64,000 nucleotides of DNA from Perca fluviatilis (Eukaryota; Chordata; Actinopteri; Perciformes; Percidae): contig NC_053119.1 of NCBI RefSeq assembly GCF_010015445.1, positions 30,588,643-30,652,642 on the forward strand. Reading direction: 5' to 3'. The notes under the pieces were generated by a model. The model made no database searches, was not told the DNA's origin, and saw nothing but the letters and a program-made list of their open reading frames with translations. Made by a program: the position numbers and the translations under genes. Positions 11,381-21,902 of this stretch are shown piece after piece. Every line of letters begins with the position of its first letter. Position 1 is the stretch's first letter.

Positions 11381-11695
11381 TTACATCCCTACTTTTCGTA
11401 TGGCAGAGATAAACTCATAAACACTGGAGAAGGAAGCCCTTGCACTGGAATAAGTGTAGCGGACATTGAGAATAACACTGCCCACGGCATCTTTTGACCA
11501 CATAGCCAACCAAGTGCCACCGAAGGTGGTGGGATCCATCAGCAAGAGATCAGAGACTGTTGTGCCCACTTTGCAGAGACCTGGCTCCTGCATCGGGTTG
11601 CTGCACTTGATGGGCTGACTGTGTTCCATGTGGACAGAGCGCAGGACTCCGGTGGGATGAGGGGGGTCGGACTCTTTAACGTTATTTAACGTCAC
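11381..11695 (-). CDS. Unrecognised 104-codon frame, possible exon fragment
   Basis: The frame is balanced in composition and looks protein-like (for example LLMDPTTFGGTWLAMWSKD and VILNVRYTYSSARASF), unlike the surrounding repeats. Its end reads AAAAGTAGGG, which could be a splice donor, so the listed stop may lie in an intron. No signal peptide, membrane segment or catalytic motif is apparent. I do not recognise the family. It may be a fragment of a host gene or of a repeat-encoded protein. Confidence 0.3.
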   Translation of the reverse strand: MTLNNVKESDPPHPTGVLRSVHMEHSQPIKCSNPMQEPGLCKVGTTVSDLLLMDPTTFGGTWLAMWSKDAVGSVILNVRYTYSSARASFSSVYEFISAIRKVGM

Positions 11696-12824
11696 ATCAG
11701 CGATGCTTGGTGCTCAAAGTCAAAAGTTGATGGACAATAGGTACATCTGAGTTCTCTCAAATTGCATCCCCGGCTCCTCCACTTGCCTCCCTTCCTCATG
11801 TCTTAGTCCGTCCCACCGAAGAAGCACGGGAGAGACACGAGGAAATCATGGGAGGAAAGAGAAAACGAGGAAATGTGTTTTAGAGGGATTCCTTTTCTCT
11901 GAAGCGTCACATGAATTTGTCAGCTGTATTTGCGGAGTTAGCGACGCTTTCAGCTGCACAGCTTCTGGGAAGGCTGCTCTGGTGTATCCTCGCTTATAGC
12001 ACTTCAGTGATCCCTCCTTGCTGCTCGGTGCTCGGTCCTCGCTCCTTGGGGCAGAAATAAGAGCTTTGAGACGGCCTTTACGAAGGAGGGACAGAATAAC
12101 TTCCGGTCCAGGAAGTGAGATGCACCTAATGTTTAGATATCACATTTTTTATATTAAGATGCCCACCATATTCACACTAGATATAGAGACTACAACAACT
12201 GCATTTTGTTGTGCAAAAAATTACAATAAATGAAACTTGAGCCTGACAGGTGTATTTTGAAATGAATAATAAACTGAATAATATTTGTCATGGAAAGGGT
12301 CTCCTCTAGGCAATCAGATATTAGCCTGACTTTTACTGAAATAGAGGTCTATAAGGTCTAAATCCTAGGTTATAGGGAAAGTGTAGCATTAGCTAGCATG
12401 TTTGCCAAGCCAGTTTGACAAGTTCAGTCCAACTTTAATTTCAGCTTTTGGTAAGCCTACCTGTCACTAGTATGACAACAAACGGATAAAAAAAATGGAA
12501 GGGAATATGTTTAGATTAAAGCCTGTGTTAGTGAGTATCCAGCCAGGTAAAGGGTAGCAGGATATATCTTTTTATAGGCCTAATTGTATTTCAATTTTAT
12601 TTTAGAAGTTATCTGTTGTAGTTAAGACTGATAGCCTACTGGGGCAGGGCCATCACAGAAAAAAGGAAATTAAACAAAGAACAACTAAAAGCTAAAAGGG
12701 AAAGACAGACGACGGGCAAAACTCGATTCACTCTCAGTCGGACTTTTAACAGCTGGAGACAATTACGGGATTGTAAATGATTCAAAACAAACTCTTAATG
12801 CTTTGGCTCGTGACACAGTGACAG
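11696..12824. other. No gene recognised
   Basis: Mostly AT-rich DNA. A more GC-balanced piece at about 11800-12120 looks like a dispersed repeat but lacks ends that I can define. Confidence 0.4.
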
Positions 12825-13142
12825 TAGCTATGTTTCCATCGACCCGTTTTTATCCGAATTAAGTGATATCGAATGAAAAATGCCTTATGGAAACAGTAAA
12901 ATCCGACTGAATTTCATGAATATCGACTCAAATGAAATACGTTCGGTCTCATCGGATTTTCTCTTGATCGATATACGGCTTATGCGATAAACGCTGATGG
13001 AAACGTTATTTGCCGAATAAATAATGAATTGCGATTAAGTTTTAGGTCATTGTATGGTTGCAACCCGCAATAAAACGAAGACGAAGAAGTTTCAGTTCAT
13101 TTCCGCCCAGTATTTCCGCTCTGTTTGCAAAACAAAAACAGA

Positions 13143-14186
13143 TGTAAGTGGACAAACGAGGAGACGAGATACTTTTTTTATTTAATTTACCAGAAAAATA
13201 TAACAGCTATTTTTGATAGCAAAAATCTAAGAAATGGCATCATTTATCAGGAGCTCGCGAAGGAAATGACCAACAGTTATGACAGGGACATAAATGCTTA
13301 ACTTGAAAAAGCTTAACATGGTTTAATGTATCTAAACAACGATGATCATCACCAGATGTATCATGGTTATATCTTGTCATGAACACTTAAGCCTGTCAAA
13401 AAAACTAAATCGAAATCCAACGATTATAAAAGTTATCTCACGTTAATATTTTCTTCATCAGTGGCCGTATTAATATTAATATGGCGAGGAAAAAGCTTAA
13501 CGTGGTTTAATGTACCTAAACAATGATCAATCATCACCAAATTTCTCTCTCATATTACCCATCATAACCACGGAAAACTGTCAAATAATCTAACCCAAAG
13601 TCTAATTGTTATGGACGTTATCTGACATAAAGCGTTTCTGCTTCAGGGCAGCGGAGCGGCAGGGGGTTGACTCTCCACGGTTCTCATTGGCTTTATAAGT
13701 CCTAATGTGAAAAAGCTTAACATGGTTTAATGTACATAAACAACGATCAATCATCACCAAAAAATCCTCTTCTATATTGCTCATCATAACCACTTAAAAC
13801 GGTCAAATCTAACCCAATGTCCAAATATTATGGACGTTATCTGACACATTAACGTGAGATAACTTTTAATCGTTGGATTTCGATTTAGTTTTTTTGACAG
13901 GCTTAAGTGTTCATGACAAGATATGACCATGATACATCTGGTTGATCGTTGTTTAGATATTAAACCATGTTAAGCTTTTTCACGTTAAGCATTTTAGAAT
14001 GTCCCTTACGACAAGCCGTGGGACGTCCTGCGGAGTAAATGGAAGGCGCTCAAACAGCGATACACGGCTCAAAAAAGAGAGTTGTCTCGCAGCGGTGCCG
14101 GAGGGAAAATATAAGGCAAGTTCCACCTTTTTGATGAGCTGGATCATATCCTCAGCCAAAAGTCCATCGCAGCTTAGGCTATAGCT
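13143..14186 (+). pseudogene. Myb/SANT-like DNA-binding protein, split by an insertion
   Basis: The first piece (about 13146-13302) reads KWTNEETRYFFYLIYQK and ends in EMTNSYDRDINA and a stop created at the inserted foldback. The second piece (about 14010-14180) reads PWDVLRSKWKALKQRY and, one frame over, FDELDHILSQKS, followed by TAG. Together they outline the trihelix-type Myb domain used by Harbinger-type accessory proteins to bind transposon ends and escort the transposase to the nucleus (family knowledge). The helix joining the pieces is missing and a frameshift lies near 14110. Confidence 0.65.
13292..13994. repeat. Foldback element with about 150-bp inverted arms and internal tandem units
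   Basis: The arm 13292-13447 is nearly the exact reverse complement of 13848-13994, both starting at AAATGCTTAAC. Between the arms, two further copies of an AAGCTTAACRTGGTTTAATG unit appear near 13492 and 13712, each followed by a TTATGGACGTTATCTGACA tail. The block lies between the two halves of the Myb gene. Confidence 0.85.
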
Positions 14187-14472
14187 TGGCTTCTAATATT
14201 AACAACTACTTTTGTCTAGCAAAACTTTGTTCGCAAAAGTTTGCTTGAATCTTGTGCGATTCAGTTCAAAAATGAATGGAAACACCATAAAATGTCTCAA
14301 ATCAATTCGATATACCAATTTAATCGCAAAACAGCATGTGACGTCATTACGCACAGGTTTTTATTCGCTTTAAAGCTGTTGGATGGAAACACACTTTCAC
14401 CAGCTTTATTCGCATGAGTTTTTTTACCGAACTTCAGATAATTCGATTGACAAGTGGATGGAAACTTAGCTA

Positions 14473-14667
14473 GTGATACCCGGTATATAGTGCATTCCAT
14501 TTACCTCGGAACTCGGAAGCCGGAGCTGGGAATGACGTCACACCCAAGTTGAATGCGTTCCAGTTAAGTCGGATTTTTCATTGTGGAGATAGTTCTAGCC
14601 AGGCTAGCCATTGTTAGCAATACCAATAGTTAACCTCACATTATGCCGTCTATGAAGATTTAATAAT
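14473..14667. other. Short dispersed-repeat-like stretch
   Basis: Sequence around 14491-14580 (CATTCCATTTACCTCGGAA and AATGACGTCACACC) looks like the end of a dispersed element. No gene is seen. Confidence 0.35.
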
Positions 14668-14844
14668 ATTTCCGCAGAATCCTTTATTATCAGAACATTT
14701 TTTAATAACTTTCAAATTCTTACTACCCGACTATACGAAATTAGATAAAAGCTTCTACACTAGATGCCTATCTGACAGTGCTATAGCTACATTTAAGGAA
14801 GATATTCCAACAGCATTCAACTCAATGTCGTGTTTTAATATAAT
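14668..14844 (+). pseudogene. L2-type LINE ORF2 fragment
   Basis: The plus strand reads DYTKLDKSFYTRCLSDSAIA and FKEDIPTAFNSMSCFN. The same segment occurs on the opposite strand in the LINE at 18660-18860. It corresponds to the linker between the endonuclease and reverse transcriptase domains. It lies in reverse orientation to the neighbouring LINE, so it comes from a separate insertion or a rearrangement. Confidence 0.8.
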
Positions 14845-14877
14845 TCAATTACATTACACTACATTTTATTTATAGTA

Positions 14878-16315
14878 TAGGGTGACCAGATTTCCCGGAA
14901 CTAAAACCGGGACACTTTGCGCGTGACACGCTTTTTAACGTGAACATGTGCCAGCCCAGGTCAGACACAGACAGTAACTTCATTATTTTGATCCTAGGCT
15001 CCTCATCTAATAATAAGTGTTTTTTCCTGTGAAATTAACAAAATTGCAGCAACAGCCTTTTTCGGTTCAGTGTGAGATTTATGTTGAGATTTTTTCTAAA
15101 AAAGATTTTTTGAAGTGTTATTTTATTCCAATAACAGCAAAGTAATTAAAATGATTTATTGATTTATTTTGAGCATTAAACACTTCATTTCCTGCATTCT
15201 GGTGAATTTTTATGCACCTATTTCTACCTTTTTCTGAATCAATGTATGCTGCAAATATCTTTATTTAAAGAGAAACATAGATTACAATCCAAATATAAAA
15301 ACATAATGGAATATATTACAGTAAGGCTCTCAGGCATTCTGTATTGCTTTCAACTATTTATTCTCCTTTGGATCGACTTTTCTAATTATATCTGAGTCAG
15401 CACACGTGTAGCCTAGGCATAATTTACTCTTCCCTCCTCTTTTGCATCTTTTGTTGGGGAAGTAACCTCCTTAATGTGCATATGACAATTATTCACCTCA
15501 ATGATAAATTAATTCATTTCAGATGTTTGAGCAAGATTTCTGCTCATGTCCAAAACTTTGTGCACATTCAAAATACAGTACATCTGTGTTCTCTCTAAAT
15601 AATCTATACCTGCACCATAGGCTGCTGTGCATTACGTGATTGCTCTGCTGATGCAGTAGATTTCAGACTTTCTGACAGACACAGAGCCACCTTTGGGTCT
15701 CTGAATGAGACAAATAATTTAGCTAGAGAAGTGGCTGTACGCTGCTCTACGTCGGAGGTGGAAAACCGAAACTACTGCAGAAATTCACGGAGCACAAACG
15801 CAACCCATCTGCCGCAGCATGTCCACAGCTGAGCGCATCCATAAACCTGAAGCTGTGCTGCATTTTACAGCGAGAGTGGACACTAAGCGACGCACAGGTC
15901 TGCTCCAGAGCTCTGTGTGTTTGAGTCTGAACCACAGACTGTAAACGTCATGTCACAAGAACTTCAAACTAAATCATAAGTATTGCGCTCCTAAACTTTG
16001 TCTTGATGGCATCAATGTATTGGACTGATTTGGCTATGATTCCTCCAAAAACTTCACCCGGCTTTCACAGCTTTCCTCACAGAGAGACAGTTGCTAGGTG
16101 ATAGCAACAAATACAGCATGGTCAGACCCCGCACGTAGCTGCCTGTTCTATTCGCCTCGGAAAAATAAACTGGACAAAGTTACATTCGAGGCTGAAGACC
16201 GCTCCTGGTGTAAACCGGGACATTTTGGCCATTTAGACAGGCTTTTGTCGGGACTCGGGACAAGCAATTCAAAATCGGGACAGTCCCGGTCAAACCGGGA
16301 CATCTGGTCACCCTG
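14878..16315. mobile_element. Non-autonomous hAT element
   Basis: The ends AGGGTGACCAGAT and ATCTGGTCACCCT are inverted, and an 8-bp target duplication TTATAGTA flanks the element (14870-14877 and 16316-16323). It is 1438 bp long. No transposase frame is recognised; the interior is AT-rich in its left half. The insertion splits an ATTTTATTTATAGT-type sequence continuous with the 3' region of the adjacent LINE. Confidence 0.9.
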
Positions 16316-17009
16316 TTATAGTATCAAATCATAACAAGAGTTATCTCGAGACACTTTACAGATAGAGTAGGTCTAGACCACATTCTATAATTTACAAAGC
16401 CCCAACAATTCCAGTAATTCCCCCAAGAGCAAGCATTAGCAGTGGCTAATGCGACAGTGGCGAGGAAAAACTCCCTTTTTAGGAAGAAATCTCAGCAGAC
16501 CCAGGCTCTGGGTAGGCAGTGTCTGACGGGGATGTTGGGGATGTGATGAACAGTGGCAATAATAGTTACAATAAAGATAATGGAACAGCGACTACAAATG
16601 GTAGTCGTAGTAGTTCATGTCATAGCAGGGCACTGCAGGGCATTACAGGATGTAGCGTGGCACAGCAGAGAATGGGTGGACGTAGCAGGACGCAGCAGGA
16701 CACAGCCGGACACTGCAGGGCATCGCAGAGTGTAGCAGGACCACAGCGACAGCTGCAACTCCTCACTCCCTAACTGTAAGCTTTATCAAAGAGGAGGTTT
16801 TCAGTTTATTCTTAAATGTGGTGACGGTGTCTGCCCCCCGAACCCAGACTGGAAGCTGGTTCCACAGGAGAGGAGCCTAATAGCTGAAGGCTGTGGCTCC
16901 CATTCTACTTTTAGAGACTCTAGGAACCACAAGTAGCTCTGAGTTCAGGAGAAATATGATCTCTTTTCTTAGTTCTTGTCAGAACACGTGCTGCAGCATT
17001 CTGGGTCAG

Positions 17010-18111
17010 CTAGAGAGACTTAAGGGACTTATTTGAGAAACCTGATAGTAAGGAATTACAGTAGTCCAGCCTGGAAGTAACAAATGCATGGACTAGTTTT
17101 TCAGCATTGTTTTGCGACAGGATGTTCCTAATTTTGGCAATGTTACGAAGATGAAAAAAGGCTGTTCTTGAGGTTTGTTTTAGATGGGTGTTAAAGGATA
17201 TGTCCTGATCAAAAATAACTCCTAGATTTCTGACATAATGCTGGAGGCCGTGCAATGCCATCCAGGGTAGCTATATCTTTAAATAATGAAGTTCGGAACA
17301 TCAGAAAATTGTAGGTCATCCAGGATTTTATATCTTTAATGCACGCTTGAAGTTTAGCTAACTGACTGGTTTCGTCTGGCTTGATTGACAAGTATAATTG
17401 GGTGTCATCCGCATAACAGTGAAAGTTAATTAAGTGTTTCCTAATAATATTGCCTAGAAGAAGCATATATAAGGAAAATAGAATTGGTCCAAGCACTGAG
17501 CCTTGAGGAACGCCATGGCTAACTTTAGCGTACTTGGAGGATTTATCGTTAGTATTAACAAATTGAGATTGATCAGAGAAATAGGACTTAAACCAGCTTA
17601 GTGTGATTTCTTTAATGCCAATTAACTGTTCCAATCTCTGTAACAGGATATTATGGTCAATAGTGTCGATTGCAGCACTAAGATATAATAAGACAAGTAT
17701 GGAGACAAGTCCTTTGTCAGCAGCAGTTAGAAGGTCGTTAGTAATTTTCACCAGTGCCGTCTCTGCGCTATGATGCATTCTAAATCCTGACTGAAAGTCC
17801 TCAAATAGACTATTCCTATGTAGAAAGTCACATAACTGATTAGCGACTACCTTCTCAAGGATCTTGGAGAGAAAGGGAAGGTTAGATATAGGTCTATAGT
17901 TGGCTAAGACCTCAGGATCGAGGGTGGGTTTTTTCAGAAGAGGTTTTATCACAGCTACTTTAAATGACTGCGGTACATAACCTGTTAATAAAAACATATT
18001 TATCATATCTAGTAATGAACTGTTAACCACGGGTAATGCTTCTTTAAGTAGCCTCATTGGGATGGAGTCTAAGAGACAGGTAGATGGCTTAGCTAAAGAG
18101 ACCTTTAACAT
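17010..18111 (-). pseudogene. LINE reverse transcriptase with altered motif A
   Basis: The frame 18111-17209 covers the non-LTR RT from SIPMRLLKEALPVV through [51 protein letters not shown] and the catalytic HCYADDTQLYLS box (Asp codons near 17404-17412). Motif A reads LLYLSAAIDTIDH: the Asp expected at the first position is Tyr, codon 17683-17685. A frameshift near 17250 leads to the C-terminal domain (AEKLVHAFVTSRLDYCNSLL). The enzyme is therefore both frameshifted and missing a metal-binding residue. Confidence 0.85.
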
Positions 18112-18332
18112 TTATTGTTGAAGGTCTATAGGATAAAAGCAGTCTAAGTACATGTCAGGTCTTGTCGTTCTTTCTAGCACTCCTGTGTTTAAAGGAGAAC
18201 CGTTAGAAGTTGAGAGCAAAAGGTGATGAATTTTATCTCTAATTGTTATAATTTTATCGTTAAAGAAGCTCATGAAGTTGTCACTACTAAGAGCTAGAGC
18301 AATATATGGCTCAATAGAGCTGTGACTATCTG

Positions 18333-19199
18333 TCAGCCGGCTACAGTGCTGAAAAGAAATCTTGGGTTGTTCTTATTTTCTTCTATTAGTGATGAGTAAT
18401 AGTCTGATCTGGCATTTCTTAGGGCCCTCCTATAATTTTTCAGACTGTCTTGCCAATCTACACGAGATTCTTCCAGTGTGGTGGAACGCCATTTACTTTC
18501 ACGTTTTCGTAAGATTTGTTTTAATTTGCTAGTTTTGGAGTTATACCAAGGTGCTAGTTTCCTTTGCTTCGTCATCTTCTTTTTGATAGGAGCAGGAGTC
18601 TAAAGTTGTCCGTAGGCAAGCCGTCGCACTGTCTACAAAATTATCAATTTGGGAGGGACTGAAGTTAACATAAAGGTCCTCTGTTATATTAAAGCACGAC
18701 ATTGAGTTAAATGCTGTTGGAATGTCTTCCTTAAATTTAGCTATAGCACTGTCAGATAGGCATCTAGTGTAGAAGCTTTTATTTAATTTCGTATAGTCGG
18801 GTAGTAGGAATTCGAAAGTTATTAAAAAATGGTCTGATAATAAAGGATTCTGTGGGAATATTATTAAATCTTCAATTTTGATGCCATATGCCAGCACAAG
18901 GTCGAGGGTGTGGTTAAAACAGTGCGTGGTGTTATGCACACTCTGACTGAAACCAATTGAATCTAGTAGTGAGTCATTGGCTGTAATGTTTTCCATGTTG
19001 GATGTTGAAGATAAAGAACAAGGCTTTCAAACGAGTTATAGTTTAGTTTAGATTTAGGATTAATTAACAGGCTTGAATCAAATATGGCTGCAACTCCCCT
19101 TCCTCGGCCTGAGCCTCTAGGAATTTGAGTAGTATTATGACTGGGAGGAGTGGCTTCATTTAGACTAACATATTCTTCATGGCCCAGCCATGTTTCCAT
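18333..19199 (-). pseudogene. LINE endonuclease C-terminal part and linker
   Basis: Frames 19199-18963, 18996-18541 and 18575-18333 together read METWLGHEEYVSLNEATPPS, GRGRGVAAIFDSSL, NHTLDLVLAYGI, LLSDHFLITFEF and then the basic linker WYNSKTSKLKQILRKRESKW. SDH is the conserved C-terminal catalytic motif of apurinic-type LINE endonucleases. Two frameshifts separate the frames, and the N-terminal catalytic residues lie upstream of the truncation. Confidence 0.8.
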
Positions 19200-19868
19200 A
19201 GAGGAGATATTTATTCATAATTCATATTGAAAGTCCAAAGAGAAAACGAGGCGAGATCAAATTTAAAAATATTATTATTTTACTACTCTACAAGGAAAAA
19301 TCATGCCATAATTAATTTAAAAAAGGAAACTGAAAAAGCAAAGTTGAAGTGTAAAATGATAATTTGAAAATGTAAAGTTCAATGTAAAAAGTCAAATTTA
19401 AAATGCAAAGCTTAAATATAAATGCTTAAACTGAAATCTTTGAAATCTTTTATTGAATCAAAATGTGAAATGGAAAAGCTTAAATAGAAAAAAATAATTA
19501 GTCATTTTCAATTTGAAGTTTTATCTTTTGAATTTTACATTAGGTAATTGCCTTTTGACATTTTAAGATTCACCATTGCTATTTTTATTTAACTTAAGGC
19601 TTTTCAATTTGAAGTGACACTTGTCAATTCAAATGAGGAGGCGTGGCCCAACAGCTGGTGGGAGGGTTGACAGACTTAGTAGTCTCTGAGCTTCATTGGC
19701 CGGCTGGCAACTAGCTGGCTTCTCACATTAGACTGGAGGATCTCACGTCCGACAATTTTCGTATGTTATTTCACCACTAAATTCACTTCTGAGACTTTTT
19801 TATGCAAGAAATCAACTATGTAGAGTTTGAAAATATGAAGTTTTACAAAAATTGATGGCCAATTACAC
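19200..19868. other. AT-rich DNA without a recognised gene
   Basis: There are many short AAATTTGAAAATG-like repeats and no sustained coding signal. Confidence 0.5.
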
Positions 19869-19910
19869 ATTTTTTTTTTTTTTTTGGGGGGGGGGGGGGG
19901 GGAAAAAAAG

Positions 19911-19943
<33 letters not shown>

Positions 19944-20059
19944 AAAAGAAAAAAAAACAATGCCCCCAAAAAAAAAAAAAAACAAACAAATTTTTAAAAA
20001 TACACAGAAGCGGGGGGCCCCAACCTTTTTTTCCATTCTTTTTTAAAAGAAGGGGGGTT

Positions 20060-20110
<51 letters not shown>
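19869..20110. repeat. Homopolymer block, possibly an assembly artefact
   Basis: Successive runs of T, G, A, then mixed A/C, then GGGGGGCCCC, then T dominate 19869-20110. Such block changes between homopolymers are unusual for biological DNA and resemble low-quality gap filling. Confidence 0.7.
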
Positions 20111-20111
<1 letters not shown>

Positions 20112-20271
20112 GTATTAATACTAATAATTGTATTTTTGGGTTTACATGACAGATATGGGGTGCCAAATGTAAAAGTTTGGTTAAACATTTTTACATTTTC
20201 AACATTTTCAACATTTAGCTCACTTCCCTCACATTTAGTGCATTTTCCTCACATTTGAGACAGAAATTATA

Positions 20272-21284
20272 TATATATATATATATATTATATCTAAATG
20301 TTATATCTAAATATATCTAAATCTAAATGTTAAATCTAAATCTAAATGTTAAATTTATATCTAAATGTTATATCTAAATCTAAATGTTAAATTTATATCT
20401 AAATGTTAAATGTTAAATCTAGATCTTAAATTTATATCTAAATGTTAAATCTAAATATTATATCTAAATCTTAATCTTAAATATATATCTAAATATTATA
20501 TCTAAATCTAAACTTTAAATATATATCTAAATGTTAAATATAAATGTTATATCTGTCGCCAAGTGTAAAGCTAAATATTTAGAAAATATTCAAATCCCCA
20601 AGGAAACCACGCCCACTGCAGTGGCTTCAAATCGCGCTGCACCGCCGCCCCCCGCTCCCACCCCACGACGCTGTGGTGAAAGCAAATGACTTAGGTGAAA
20701 GGCAGGCATGGCCGGTTCTCTAGGTCTAGGAGACATTGAACGGGCTGTCATTGCAGGTGTGCGGGCTGCACTCCATGGTGTACCTCCCCCGGTCCAGTCC
20801 ACAACATCAACGGTAAGTTAAGTTGTTTTAATTTTAGTTCTTTATGCATACTGGAGGGGGTTAGCTACTGTTAGCTAACCCAGCCACTTCGCTGTGTGAC
20901 GGATGCTAGCTAAAGTTTTTTTATCCACTTTCTGTAGTTAATGTGACTGAGAAAGTTAACTTAAGTTACCCATAACCTAGTTGACTTAGTGGTTACCAGT
21001 GACAAAACTGATCACTTAGTCTATGAAGCCTGTTCTGTGGTCAACATGTGTAATATTAACGTACTATGCCGCTATATCTGACATCTAAAATGCGGGCTCT
21101 TGTTTCAGGTTTCAACACCAGCGGTGCCCAGTGCCACAAGCACTTCCAACTTCACGTCACTGAGATCAGTAAGTTGTGATATAGCTGGATAACGTTTATG
21201 TTACCCTGAGAAAAATAGATAAAAATATTGATATAAAATAACTGGTTTCTGGTTAATATTGAAGTTCAACATTGGTAATTTGAG
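20272..21284 (+). repeat. Left inverted repeat with subterminal satellite and leader exons
   Basis: The outer part (20272-20560) is an array of short TCTAAATGTTA/TATATCTAAA units. Next come a GC-richer stretch with the leader exon ATG (20708), intron 1, leader exon 2 and a short tail ending TTTGAG at 21284. The whole is matched in reverse complement at 37199-38510. Subterminal short repeats often serve as transposase binding sites in DNA transposons; that role is inferred here. Confidence 0.85.
20708..21168 (+). CDS. Leader exons 1 and 2 of the HECT ligase gene
   Basis: Exon 1 (20708-20812, 35 codons) starts at ATG and reads MAGSLGLGDIERAVIAGV, then an Ala/Pro-rich end, and finishes at ACG before GTAAGT. 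The intron ends TTGTTTCAG. Exon 2 (21109-21168, 20 codons, Ser/Thr-rich, ends TSLRS) is followed by GTAAGT. Both introns are phase 0, matching the exon at 28862. The same exons are repeated in the right inverted repeat. The peptide has no recognised domain; it may bind a partner or simply supply a promoter and start codon to both genes. Confidence 0.7.
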
Positions 21285-21577
21285 GTGTGCAAGCTAACGG
21301 CTAACTGGCTAACATTAACAAGTGGAGTGCACGGATTTATAAAGAGATGGAGTGAGCATGCAGCGGTGTGGCGGGGCTGACAGATGTGTCGATTGGTGTA
21401 GAGCTGGGTTAGCAGTATACACTGTTATTGTAGCTGTTCATGTTTACTGTGATCCACATTTTGCGATGAAAATACATTACGCAGACCTTCGAGCAAAGAA
21501 GAGTTCCTGGACGTTATGCTGATACATTGTGCTGATTGTAGTGACATAAATGAGCTGCAATTTAGTTAAAGGCATGT

Positions 21578-21766
21578 TGTTACAGGGTATACTGTTGCAC
21601 TGCTTAGGCAACAGCTCCACCCTGTGGGGAAATTGGGTATGTTCTCATGTAACAGGAAGTCAGTAATGTTGGGCGCCTTTCCCGGTTTTTGCCGTTGTGC
21701 AGTTTTGCCAATATACGGTTCTTAACCCGCAGTTTGTGCAGCGTCCTTATTCACCAACATGCAACA
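21578..21766 (+). repeat. 5' LTR of the Gypsy element
   Basis: A 189-bp TG...CA repeat matching the 3' LTR with few differences (for example GGGCGCC here against GGCGCC). It is directly followed by TGGTGTCAGATAG, the probable primer-binding site; a TGGTG-type start is usual, but the tRNA was not identified. Confidence 0.93.
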
Positions 21767-21902
21767 TGGTGTCAGATAGACCAGGACCCAAAAGTGAGCT
21801 TAGGTAGCCCGTCGCTAACGTGATGCGTTTGGTTTATTTGCTGTAAAGATAAGTCGTGTTTGCGGCAAACCGGCTAACGTTAGCCACAGCAGCGACTGTG
21901 AG

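Larger units (their letters stand above)
12825..14472. mobile_element. PIF/Harbinger-like element carrying a Myb/SANT gene remnant
   Basis: The ends TAGCTATGTTTCCATC and GATGGAAACTTAGCTA are inverted copies. Further TTTCCATC/GATGGAAAC copies lie inside near the right end. The interior encodes two pieces of a Myb/SANT-like DNA-binding protein, the accessory protein typical of Harbinger elements, but no transposase. A foldback element is inserted between the pieces. No clean 3-bp target duplication was seen, so the superfamily call relies on the Myb protein. Confidence 0.65.
16330..19199 (-). mobile_element. L2-type LINE, 5'-truncated
   Basis: On the minus strand the order is endonuclease (19199-18600), linker, reverse transcriptase (18111-17209), C-terminal domain (17261-17010), then a 3' region to about 16330. 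That 3' region contains tandem CAGCAGGA/CTGCAGGG-type short repeats at 16620-16745, and the same 3' region occurs in the LINE at 40258-42620. ORF1 and most of the endonuclease N-terminus are missing. Confidence 0.85.

Noticed and set aside
12240..12600. Possible tRNA or small RNA gene
   Set aside because: No cloverleaf, A/B box pair or terminator could be supported.
19766..20188. Lys- or Phe-rich frames
   Set aside because: Produced by homopolymer runs that may themselves be assembly errors.
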